A DNA stretch of 64,000 nt, from NCBI RefSeq assembly GCF_000499845.2, contig NC_023759.2, forward strand, positions 39,723,172 through 39,787,171, written 5' to 3'. Shown here in pieces: positions 11,201 through 21,675 of this stretch; position 1 is the stretch's first letter; the number at the start of each line of letters is the position of its first letter. The position numbers and the translations under genes were made by a program. Origin of the DNA: Phaseolus vulgaris (taxonomy: Eukaryota > Streptophyta > Magnoliopsida > Fabales > Fabaceae). Under the pieces are notes generated by a model. It was given only the letters and a program-made list of their open reading frames with translations, did no database searches and had not been told where the DNA came from.

Positions 11201-12044
11201 ATTTGCCATTGCTCTTATTCACCAGCACGACATTTGCTAGCCACTCGGGGTACTGGACCTCCCTGATATGGCCTGCAGCGAGGAGCTTCTGGGTTTCATC
11301 CCTGATCGCCTGCCTTCTCTCCTCGTTGAATTTCCTTCTTCTCTGTCGCACTGGTCTGACCTGGTTGTCCATTGCGAGATGATGGCACAAGAAGTCGGGG
11401 TCAATCCCCGGCATGTCTGAAGCAGACCATGCAACAGCATCCAGATGCCGTTCTATCACCTTGGCGATCTGGTCTTGGATCTCAGCCTCCAAGGATCTTC
11501 CCAACTTGAAGACCTTTCCCCCGATCTCCCTTTCGAGCCACTCCTCGACGGGTTTTGGTCTAGCTTCCCTGACGATCACCGCCCTGGCGATTCCCAGCTC
11601 CCTCGCTTCCTCAGGGCGATTCCTCGCCTCTTCTTCCCGCTCGGCGTTCTCTCCCTCAGCCTCAACATCCATCATGGCGACGTCTCCGCCGGTGGCCACC
11701 TCCATCGCCGCACCGACAACCCGCCACTCTGTTGGCTTGGGCCTCACACCGGGAGGCGGCGTCGTCGTGATGTAACTTACTGACCTCTTGTTTTTCAGGC
11801 TATTCTCATAGCACTTCTTTGCTTCTTTCTGGTCAGATTTGATGGTGATCACCACCCCTTCCATTGATGGCAACTTCACCTTCATGTGCCTGGTTGAAGG
11901 CACAGCTCCTATCCTGTTGAGCGTTGGTCTTCCCAACAGAATGTTATATGCTGAGGGAGCGTTCACGACGAGGTACTTGATTTTCTCCGTTCTCGAGCCC
12001 GCCTCATCCGTGAAAGTAGTTCTCAACTCTATATATGCGCACAT
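8239..12044 (-). pseudogene. Truncated pol of element A (protease end, RT, RNase H, integrase)
   Basis: A 1169-codon frame (12044-8535) continued after one frameshift near 8570-8620 by a frame ending at 8239. The order is: C-terminal part of the aspartic protease region (the active-site part is gone); reverse transcriptase with CVDFTDLNKACPKD and the YVDD box (about 10880-10900); RNase H (SVDG start); integrase with the HHCC zinc finger, then the catalytic core with WGIDILGP (D), VSDNGTQF (D) and HPQTNGQVESANR (E). The first residues MCAYIE come from 25 bp of filler DNA at 12032-12056, so the start codon is not ancestral. All catalytic residues I can see in RT and integrase are kept, so the enzyme part is young. 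Without gag and protease it is not autonomous. Confidence 0.9.
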
Positions 12045-12056
12045 TTGGGACTACCG
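12032..12056. other. 25-bp filler DNA at the deletion scar of element A
   Basis: These 25 bp are identical to 4823-4847 in the aORF of the same element. They sit exactly between the broken pol and the broken 5' LTR. This is a templated insertion of the kind left by end-joining repair of a double-strand break. Confidence 0.85.
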
Positions 12057-12736
12057 CGCAAAAGTTCTCTCTCAGCGTACTCAAAACTCGCAAGCGTAAA
12101 GAAGTAATCTGAACGTGCGTACCTCAGAAGTTCGTTAGAATCTCTTATATACCTGGGCACTTTCTCTCTCCAGACAGTTACGCATCTGGGCACGTGGCTC
12201 GCATCTAGCTGTACACGTGTCACCATCTGGAGTATCCTTGACTTGGGCGCCTCTTCTTACTCTTCAGGTTTTTTGGCTAAGTTACTTATGCGTGACACAA
12301 CTCAGTGCATAGCTGCCTTGGAGCGGGATCCTTTCTGCGTGGCGAGTTCGGGTGCCTTCACACACACCTTCCCTGTGGTCTCGCCGGCCGCCTTCATGAT
12401 CTACTCTACCTGCTTCACCGTGTATGTTCAGGTAAGCTGTCTCCCGAGCTCATCCTCTGGCCAGCTAGGAAATAACTATCTGACTTCATCTTCGGCGATG
12501 TCCTTGTTTCGGCAATCTCTAATCACTTGGTCGCCTGGGCTCACATCTGGCTACTTCATCTCAAACCCGGTGACCGCCGGTTTAGGTATGCTAGAGATCG
12601 GAGCACGCCAACTTAATAACTGACGACTACACGAGCCCCCCGACTTCCTCCCCTTCTGCCAGCCACGGGCCCTACTCAACACGCCTGCATAATAGCTCGC
12701 CGCCACGTCATCTCTTCCGACTACCAGGACGGTACA
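12057..12736 (-). repeat. 5' LTR of element A, partial (680 bp)
   Basis: Matches 3004-3683 of the other LTR and ends with the same GGTACA, followed by the TSD GGATG. The part equivalent to 2794-3003 was lost in the deletion that also removed gag. The missing piece corresponds to the LTR end next to the primer-binding site. Confidence 0.9.
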
Positions 12737-12828
12737 GGATGTGACATCTGTTTCTTGTGGTCTGTATAAGGTTGGATCACTCCTGAAGTGATCCCTATTT
12801 ATTTATTATTTTCTGTTGATAAAAAAAA

Positions 12829-13113
12829 GTGTGGCTGAATTGTGATTCCTTGTTAGGACTGCCGTTGGCGGCTATTGTGCCTGTGTCGGAGAGTAGTATG
12901 TCTATGGTGGAAGAGAGAAGTCAGGAGGATCGTTAGAGATTGTGGAAAATGAGGTTGAAGGTTATCTTAAACGGCAAATCATTTTACTTAAACCTATGAT
13001 ATTTTACGGAGGTTCTTAAACCCATGGTATTTTACGAAGATTTTGAAACCCATGGTATTTTACGGAGGTTCTTAAACTCATGGTATTTAACAGGGGTTCT
13101 GAAAGGCTTTTCC
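12829..13113. mobile_element. CACTA-like element copy 1, right subterminal region, part 1
   Basis: Contains repeated motifs such as AAACCCATGGTATTTTAC and CGGAGGTTCTTAAA. The same region is found inverted at 24170-24500. The last 8 bp (13106-13113, GCTTTTCC) are the target duplication of the hAT insertion that follows. Confidence 0.55.
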
Positions 13114-13845
13114 TAGAGGTGGCAATGCGGGGTGGGCCATGCAAGCTGGCCTGCGACCTGCTACCAAAAAGTGTGGGGCGGGTTCACTATTTTAGCCCGC
13201 TGATCCGCTTTGGCTCGCCTCGCATAACCTGCAGCCCGCGCAAGCCAACAATGGGGCGAGGCGGGTTGGCTCGCTGGCCCGCATAAATTAAAAAATTATT
13301 TTTTTTTGTAAAAAAAAATCATACTCCAAGTGTTAAGAGTGACAATGAATTTAGTTTTAAGTAAAATTTTATATTTAAAATTTGTTAATAAAAAAATAAT
13401 ATAAAGAAGAGATTTCAATAGGATAGTTAAAAAATTAGTCATCTTCATTAAAATGTTTTGTAGCAAAACTTTGATAAGATACTCTCATACTTTTACATAC
13501 ATATATAGGAAAAAATAGATGCAAAGCAAAACTTTAATTATTTTTAATAAAGCCTTCTAACAACCCTCATACTTGAATATATATTTTTATCTTAATTAAA
13601 TAAATTGAAACATGGATAAAATTTTAATTTTTCAGTAGTAGGAATATTTTATTTTATAAAGAATGAAATTTTAATTAAAAAAAAATTCTTATGCAGGCTG
13701 GTCCGCAAGTCCGCAGGTTACTTCTTATGCAAGGCGAGCAAACCCGACCCGCACTCCTAATGTGGGGTGGGCCAACCCAGCCCTCATTTTACGGGCAAAG
13801 CGCGAGGCGGGCCTCTACGAGAACTAGCCTGCATTGCCACCCCAA
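13114..13845. mobile_element. Non-autonomous hAT element, 732 bp
   Basis: The terminal inverted repeats are TAGAGGTGGCAATGC at the left and, read inward from the right, TTGGGGTGGCAATGC. The flanks GCTTTTCC (13106-13113 and 13846-13853) are a perfect 8-bp duplication, the size hAT transposases make. GC-rich ends (GGGCC, GCCCGC motifs) enclose an AT-rich core. There is no transposase; short ORFs here are chance. The ends resemble those of the hAT element at 48013-51092, which may belong to a related family. Confidence 0.85.
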
Positions 13846-13999
13846 GCTTTTCCTGAGATTTAAAAAAACTCGAGAAACACGTTCTCCAAGGATGATTTAG
13901 CGGAGGAAACTACAATCCTGGATAAATGACTTAATAGAGATTTTAATCCTGAATAATGTAAAAATAAATCTATGTTAAAAACATTTTTTTTTAATGGTG
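13846..13999. mobile_element. CACTA-like element copy 1, right end
   Basis: Continues the subterminal region after the hAT insertion. It runs to a degenerate terminus whose inward reading is CACCATTAAAAAAAA, comparable to CACCACAAGAAAAAA at 24030 and CACTACAAGAAAAAA at 1622. The exact end is uncertain because the terminus is mutated. Confidence 0.45.
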
Positions 14000-16735
14000 T
14001 TACTCGATAAGGATTAATAAAAACATCCATTTTTTTGAAAAAAATATTTTATTTTTTATATAGATGTTAGCATATTGAATACCTATACATGACTCTTAAT
14101 GTTGAAATATTTGTTATGTATATGAGAAATGAATATTTAATAAATATTTTTAGACTTTATTAAGAACAAATTGCTATAAAGTATTATTAGAATCAATGTT
14201 GCATAAATATTTGATAGAAGATACCTTAATTTTGCTAATAAATTGTTCAAATTAATTTATTTTCAATTCTAAAAATGTATATTATTTAATTAGTTTTAGT
14301 TATTACATGATTATTTGTACACAATTTCAAATCATACATACTATTTAATTACTAATAATTCCTAGAGGATACAATACTCTTGTTTATCCAGTTTTGGATA
14401 CTACAACATATTTTTGGTATGTTTATTAAGTAAAAAAGGATTATTTATACCAAATTATGGGGTGAGGATGAGGATGTGGGAAATTCCTGGATTAAAGACA
14501 TTATTAGAGCTTAGAAGGAGCTTATAGCGGGTTGACATGATTCAAATAATAATGAGTTTTGATATTTTCATAATTCAACAACAATTTTTTTATATTATAA
14601 TTGCTAAAAATACAAAAGAAAATAATATTTTACTGAATTTGAATAACAATAATAATTGTTTTATATTATAATTATTAAAAATATAAAAGAAAATAATATT
14701 TTACTAAAATATAAATAACGGTTGAATATGGTCAACTCACCATAGATTTCTAATTATGGAGGAAGGAAGAAAAATGGTCTGACAATTTTTGGAGTTTTGG
14801 AATTATATAAAATCTTTGATGTGATGAGTTTATAAATAAATATACAAAATAAAAAATAGTTTAGAATTAAATAATATGAAAAAATATTAAAATAATAATA
14901 TAATTATATAAAAATTAAAGTTCTGAATATATCATTACAAAAAAGGAAAAAGTAATTAGAACAAACAATTACTAATTTTAGACAATCATTTTAGACTTGG
15001 TTGGATGGTGTAGCACTTTTGTATAATCCCTTACCTATAATAAAGTTTCTTTTTCGTTTTCAATATTTTATTTATTTATCGATCTCGCTTTTCAAATTAT
15101 TAATCTTATTCGTACCTATAGTCTATGTAATATGCTGTCACTCTCATTTCTATTCTTTTAAGTTTCTTAATTATTTTGCATTCTAATCTACCCATGCAGT
15201 TTATCACTTTTGCTTTTGCTTTATAACTTTCATATGTTCATTCTTTTTGCTGTTTAGAATACATACTTTTTTTTATTCTAACAATTCAATTATCCAAATT
15301 TATAATTCTCTATTTAAATTATGTTAAGTACTATACTTTTTTTTACCTCAGTCTTTTCCGAAGTTAAGACTCAAATGACTACTTAATGAATTACATGCAC
15401 ATGATTGGAATTCAGGTTAGCCTTTAAATAAAAAAAAAGAAATTGTTTTTCACTGTCAACAAGTTTTATAAAATAACATAATATTTTATGTATCAGTAAA
15501 AATAAATTAAATCCACGTCATATTTAGCTCCAATAAAACAGAACCACATAATTGACGATAGTTTTTTTCTGCATGTGTATATATTTTACAAGAACCATAA
15601 CAAAATTGAACTTAAAAGTCTTGTTTGAATTAATAATACAGAGAATGTATCAGAATATCTAACAAAGAATATTAATACAACGTGTTTACGTAACTACCCT
15701 AAAAAAAAACAATTAAAAATTAAAAAAACAAAATTAATATTAATTTTCTTGTAAAATTCTTGTATCCATATTTTTGTTAATACTCAGAGAAAATATATTT
15801 AGTAAATTGTCATGTTAAAAATATTTATAAATTATTATAAGTTCTAAAACTGGTTAATCCAATTGAAAGAAAAAAGACCCGACCAAAGTGCACATCAGAA
15901 TTAGGCAGCAATGATTTTATTTAAGAAAATTTAAAATAAGTTACAGTATAAATATTAGCTTATATAGTGTTACATTACATAAGATAGTAAAAATATGGAA
16001 CTTGATAAAGTGAGTTCTATCACTTACCACTTTCCGATTATTATTTAAATATCCAAATAATAGATTTTAAATTGTTTTCTTGTATTTTTGTCCCCTTTAA
16101 TCCAAACCCAGGGTTATAATAAGTCAAATAAATGAATACATAACTCGGTAAAACAATTATAAATTACGCGTGGCTATGCAAAAACCAAAGGAGACAAACA
16201 ATTATGCAAGGTTTAGGAGCTGACAGAGAAAGTGATTTCTCTGGTACCCATTGTCTGGTTATCTGACAAATAAAATCAAATAACCCTTTATTCATTCTTT
16301 ATTGATTTTAAGAGGACCTAGCAGATTATATTTGCTGTTGTCACCTCTCCCCACCTAATTGAAAGGACACAATCAATATTTCATGAAATTATTTATAATT
16401 AATTATACCAAACTTCTATCAAAATTTAGATTACTTTGGTATTATAAATATAAAATTTATTACTTTATTTGAATATATTAATGTAAATTTTACAAGCCTT
16501 TTAGAATTGAAGAGTAGCTTGTGCATTTACATCAATATATCTAGTTATTAACTAATCTTTACACGTAATAGTCATAAAAATACAATAATATTTATCAATT
16601 CAAAATATTTCACCAATTAAAAAACATCATTTTTTAATCAACAATAAAGTTGTAATAAATATTATAGGTATTGTTATTTTTTATAAAAAGTAAGTATTTT
16701 TTTTATCAACAATAATTATATTGTATATGTATATA
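14000..16735. other. AT-rich intergenic DNA, no gene seen
   Basis: Low-complexity AT-rich sequence with short direct repeats (for example two similar blocks around 14580 and 14650). The only frame of note, at 15001-15186, is a hydrophobic, low-complexity 61-codon run without a recognisable domain. I see no supported gene. Confidence 0.55.
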
Positions 16736-19556
16736 CACTAGTACATAACAACTCATTAACACAGTTAAAAAAGTCATATAAAGATGGTTCTCAAACTGTT
16801 GTTATTGCGGGTGTCATTATAAATCATATGTTCATAACGGTGGTTTTATAACCATCGTTATAAAACCACATTAACAACATGTATAAAAAACTGTCGTTAT
16901 TCCGTCAAATAATGCTTTGATAAACCTCTAATTTATACTAGGAAACATCGTGTAAAATTTCAGAATTAAGTGAAAGTATGGGAACTAAAACCATAAAATA
17001 CCTTAAAAATACATAAATAATACTTAAAAATAAAAAAATAATAGTAAACGGTGGATTTTTGGACTTTTGGTCCATTCCAATTCCCTTTGGGTATTAGCTA
17101 CCGTGTTCGTTGCCTCGTTTCGAACAACTTTCATTTTTTACGCGTCTCCATCCGACTTCCCTGTCAAAAGTTATGGTCGTTTGAAGTTTTTGTTGAGATT
17201 ATGAGAGTGTAAGTACAAGAGCGGGGTGAATTGTACTTAGGAAAGTTTTTTCGCAAAAATGTTATTTAAGAAATCCTGACAGAAAAATAATAGATTGATT
17301 TAAAGAAAAACAAATTGATTTTCTTGTTTTAGGAAGCAATTTAAAAAATATAACAAATTCGTTTTAAAATCAACAAATTTTATTTCCGACTAATCAATTC
17401 AAAGTCTTTTATCCAAAGAAATTATTGAAGACAATGTTAGACTTTAAGCACTATGATTTAATAAAGTAACACTTTGAAGATTAAAATAAAAAGATACATG
17501 ATTTATATTTTAATTTCCAAAACAATACCTTTAATCCACTCAGTTTTCACTTGAAACAATTATGTTAAGAAGATTTTAGGGAACACAAATTAAATCTAGC
17601 AAACACTCTTTACAAGTCCTTTTTCAAATCAGTTTTAATATTTTAAAATATTGAACAAGATTGCTTAACCAAATTTTAAATCATATAAACCTCAGTTAAG
17701 GATTAAGGATACCTTGAATCTTAAGAAGGATAAATTTCTAATTAGAATCTTGAAAGACACGATATGAATTAACCCTGTAGCAGTTAAAACAATTGATTAA
17801 ATTTCAAAACAATATATTTATTTTATCACAGGTTTCTAGATTTCAGTTTTAAAGTAGTGATCAAGAAGGGAGAATGACACACATATACTGGTTCACTCAA
17901 CAAGAGCAACATCTAGTCTCACCTTATACCAAAATGGATTCCACTAAAACAAAACAATCTTTACAAACCACATAGTTCTTGAACCCTCCAAGAACCAAGA
18001 TCACAGGATGAAACACACTATTTCAGTAACACACTTACTTCTAGAAACTCTATCAAGAAGTACATACACACTTTTACAAGAGAAAATAATTAGGAAAGAA
18101 AACACCTTATTTGCAAACTAAGGAGTTCGAAGAAGGACCCTCACAGTTGCAGTACTTGGAAGAACCTTGAATCCCAAGCCAAGAGAACCAACACAAGAAC
18201 ACTTAAAAGTTTTTAAGAAAAAATTTCAAAAACTAAGCTCACTTCATAAAACACAATGAAAGCACTTGAAAATTGTATGCAAATTGTAATTGAAAGGGAT
18301 GGTTTGACCTGAGATTAAGCTCCCTATTTATAGGTTTAAGATGAAAACAGTTTTTCCAAAACTACTTAAAAACTGTTATAAAACAATAGATTAAAGTACA
18401 AAAGAACAAATTGTTTTTTGAAAATACTCTTGGTGGTAACATAACCACTTTGTGATTAGTTAAAAACTAAAAGTGTGAACAAAACATAATTTGGAGTCAA
18501 AATAAAATTTTGAAAAAGCAAAACAGTTTTGATGTAGTGTCAATGAATCAATTGTTTTGTCAAACAACATATTAAATTTTTGTGCAGTAAAACAATTTTT
18601 GAAAAACTTGGAGTAGATAAAGTTCTTTTTAAGAAACCCTAGTGCTTAAGTTCATCATCGTGGGTATAAGACATGAGGTTGAGTGCAAAAGGCTAATTAA
18701 ACAATTCTAACATAACTAAGACCATGAAATACATTCTTCAAACACCTTCAAACACGTTTTCTTCATCAAACACATCTTCATGAAAGTAGAGTAGAATCTT
18801 CACTTATCTTCAACAGTTTTTTAATGCTAATTTTTGCCAACTCCAAATCTATCACTCTTCTCCTCAATATAAGGACTCCTCCATCAAATATCCACTAAAT
18901 GAAGTTTCCACAAACCCTAAACTATTAACTAATCAACATATACATTCAAATATTTATTAAAAATTTAAAACCCTAAACCTTAAAAATACTAACTTTCTAT
19001 AGTGGATTTGCAGATGCAACCAAGTCCGTGGTGGCAGCGTGTGGTGGAGGTGCTAGCGGTGCGCAGAAGGTTTTTCCGACGTGCGAAGGTGAATTGTTGG
19101 CCCGTGGAGGCAAAGGCAGCTTGTGCGGCAGAATAGAAAAGAAGATGCTTGGCAACGCGAGGGTGTGGGGTGGATGCTCAGAGGCTTTATGCGGAGAGAG
19201 GAGAGCTTGAGGAACGGTGTCGGCGGCAATGGAAAGCTCAGTGGTGACGGCTACAAAGTTGCAAGAGGTGCTAAAGGGAGAAGAAGAAGACTATAGCAAT
19301 GCTGAAGAGAGTGAGCGCGAGGGAGAAAAACAATGAGTATGAGCGCATGCTGTGGTTTTTTTTTTTTATATTTAGTTTTATAAAGATGGCCAATAGAGTA
19401 ACCATCGTTATTTTTTCTACAAATTCATTTGTAACGACGATTCAATCTCATTGGAAATTCAAAAATATTACAAAATTGCCATCACGCTTTTTGCTACAAT
19501 GTTTTTCTGTTAAATGTCATTATTCTTAGTCGTTATTTAGGGTTTATGTACTAGTG
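16736..19556. mobile_element. Non-autonomous CACTA element with 13-bp perfect TIRs
   Basis: 16736-16748 reads CACTAGTACATAA and 19544-19556 is its exact inverted complement. Both sides are flanked by ATA (16733-16735 and 19557-19559), the 3-bp duplication typical of CACTA elements. Subterminal inverted motifs such as AACGGTGGTTTTATAACC near both ends fit the family. A copia solo LTR (17191-18815) is nested inside; without it the element is about 1.2 kb. No transposase is present. The GC-rich stretch 19020-19330 differs in composition and could be captured host DNA, but I do not recognise it. Confidence 0.85.
17191..18815 (-). mobile_element. Ty1/copia solo LTR nested in the CACTA element
   Basis: 1625 bp. 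Plus-strand ends are TGTTGAGATT and ATCTTCAACA, so TG...CA, with GTTTT on both sides (17186-17190 and 18816-18820). It has the same architecture, inverted, as the LTR at 21676-23129: a CAATTCACCCC-type end, a 'gtgaaccagtat' block and runs of aacaattg-like motifs. Such long LTRs occur in legume Sirevirus-type copia elements. The interior was lost by LTR-LTR recombination. Confidence 0.8.
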
Positions 19557-19559
19557 ATA

Positions 19560-21670
19560 GGATACTTGGAATGTTAAATATATTGTATATGTATACGTAT
19601 ATAGGATATTTGGAATGTTTCAACAACATACAATAGTTTTAGAAAAAAAAAATAACAACCAATGTATTGTTACCCCCACTTTTACTTCATAACATTTGTT
19701 TTTTAGTATCTTGTCTAACTATTTCTTCTAGTCATTTGACAACACAATGGTTTCTCATGTTTTAGGCCTTTCAATAGTTTGAACTTCTCTCTGGGTCTAC
19801 TATTGACAAAAATATAAATTGTTGACGTCTTTAGACATCCCTTCTGATGGAGATCAAATAGGGGAGGCTTTTATTAATGAAGGAAGAGGTTATTCACCCA
19901 CACATTTGAAGTTCTTCCTTCTAGTCTTCTCAAAATTAAAAGAAGACATAAAATAAAGAGAGGATCAAGCCTAAAGCCAAAGAAGTCTACAAGCTTTCAA
20001 GAATGCGCTTCAATTAAATATCTCTCTTTATAGTTTCTTTTGTATTAAATTGTAAATAATATAGAATAGTGTTTAGGAAGGTGCTTAGAGGGAAACCTTA
20101 AGATACCTCTTTTGTAAAGCATCTTTAGGCATTAGTTTAGAATTTTCTAAAAGTTGACTCTTCATGTCTTCACTATAGGCGCTATAGTAGGTAATAGGGA
20201 AGAGACCTTTGGTTAGCTTCTTGTGTAAGCTTTGTGTACTCTTTGACCGGTCCTTCTCCTATATAAGGAGGGCTTGGGTCCTTCTAAATTCAGAATTGAT
20301 ATTTGAAGTAACAAAACTGTCCCAAATTGGTGATTGAGTGTAGTGAGAACTTGCCTTCTCCTCTTCCTAGTCTCATCTTGAGAGCCTTGGTTCCCTCAAG
20401 TGGCGACAATTCACACTTATCTTGGAGCTTTCACACTTCAAGTGGCGTGTTCATCAACCAAGAACTACAACCACATAAGTCTTCCTTCTTTTCCATCTAT
20501 TTCTTCCATTTCCATGTCCATTTGAATTCATAAAACATGTCTTAGGCCTTTTCTTGCATTTCTATTCGGTGCTTTAGTTTCTTTTGCTATTTTGTTCGGT
20601 TCATCTTCTCCTTTGCAGAATATAATCAGTTCATCTTCCTTTTCTATATTTTTGTTCGGTTCATTTCACTTTTAAGGCTTTTTAATCGGTTCATTTGAAC
20701 TTTTACATCTTTTAATCGGTTCAATTGGCAAGAAATGGAACTTCCATATGAGTTTTGGTGTTTGGTGCAAGTTTTGGTGAGTTCTTGAAACATAGAACAT
20801 TGATCCATTTCTATAAAAGTGCCTATTCAATCTCCAACTCAAGTTGATTCCATAAAATGTCAAAGAATCATCTATATCTTGCTATTGGAATCATATCACC
20901 TTCTTCTAGCTAATCCAATTTGTACAAAATTTTAATCTTTTCCATCATGCTATCAATGAAATCTCACCAAACTGAATAATAGGATTTCATTACAATGTAA
21001 CTGTACTATTCGATCATGGTCGGGTGACCCGACCACTTAAAACATACTGCTTCGGCCCACTAAACTCATGCCCAACAGGCAGAGCTCCACCTAAATGAAA
21101 ATAAGCCCAATAGCCCGAAATGAGGTCGACTTAAATAAATATTAAAATACATTAAGCGCTTTAAAAACAACAAGAAACAAAAAAAAAATGGAATGTCTAA
21201 CAAACTGGATAAGATATTTAAATTTATCATAAGTTTCATCAAATAAAAATAGACAGAGACGATACTTTGTGATCTACACCCCTGAAATAAGGAAAAATAT
21301 ATTAAAGTTTTTAGCTACTCCTAAGGGAGGATCGACAAGTGTTATAAAAGGACCTTTAAACCCCGAACAAAGGTGATACAATCCAATTTAAGCTAAGTAC
21401 ACCCCAATTTATGTTAAGTGAACCCTACTCTAGCTAATTCATCCATTTGGACCCCCAAAGTGAGCTCAATTTATTTACATAAACTTGTCTTTTAAAAAGA
21501 CCAGAAGAAAGAACATTTGATGCTCTGGCCTATGTCCAGTTCTTCTTCTACTGAGGTCCTTCTAAAGTTTGGTGGGGTCTTGTCTTGGATGCTGAGATGA
21601 CTGGCTTAATTGTGAAGTGTCTATTGTATCTTGGTTATCTTCTTGTCTAATTGGATTGTATCAAAAGGTA
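19560..21670. other. Intergenic DNA with probable old LTR or UTR fragments
   Basis: No open coding region. About 19840-20560 has a TATATAAGGAGGGCTTGGG box and a sequence style like a retrotransposon LTR and leader. About 21000-21480 also looks LTR-like (TATAAAAGGACC). I could not find paired ends, a target duplication or a pol region, so no element is called. 20560-20720 contains several copies of a TTCGGTTCATTT-like motif. Confidence 0.35.
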
Positions 21671-21675
21671 AGTAT

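Larger units (their letters stand above)
2794..12736 (-). mobile_element. Ty3/gypsy (Tat-type) LTR retrotransposon A, internally deleted
   Basis: A minus-strand element. The order on that strand is 5' LTR (partial, 12736-12057), truncated pol (12044-8239), repeat-rich spacer, antisense extra ORF, polypurine tract and 3' LTR (3683-2794). The outer ends are TG...CA and a perfect GGATG duplication flanks it. gag, the start of protease, the primer-binding site and about 200 bp of the 5' LTR are missing compared with element B. The two LTRs differ at about 10 sites over 680 bp by eye, so insertion was recent. It cannot move by itself for lack of gag, but pol is nearly open. Confidence 0.9.
2781..12828 (+). 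mobile_element. LINE 3'-end fragment, split by retrotransposon A
   Basis: Only 2781-2793 and 12737-12828 belong to this fragment; everything between them is the younger element A. It ends in TTTTCTGTTGATAAAAAAAA, almost the same tail as the LINE ending at 61785. A hairpin (stem GGATCACT/AGTGATCC, loop CCTGA, 12774-12794) lies just before the tail. The other CACTA copy lacks this piece, so it is a severely 5'-truncated LINE insertion. Confidence 0.55.

Noticed and set aside
8535..12044. Endogenous pararetrovirus (caulimovirus-like) polyprotein
   Set aside because: An integrase with a D-D-E core, LTRs, a polypurine tract and target duplications are present; this is a Ty3/gypsy retrotransposon.
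8899..12099. Many plus-strand frames opposite pol of element A, up to 258 codons
   Set aside because: Shadows of the minus-strand pol, which carries all the RT and integrase motifs. The same shadows recur opposite pol of element B.
1622..13999. Calling a single CACTA element with a proven target duplication
   Set aside because: The 3-bp flanks do not match and the right terminus is mutated, so the pairing of ends is left as a possibility only.
18713..18717. Right edge of the minus-strand solo LTR placed at 18712 (ATTCTAACA)
   Set aside because: That choice gives no matching flank. The edge at 18815 gives a perfect GTTTT duplication.
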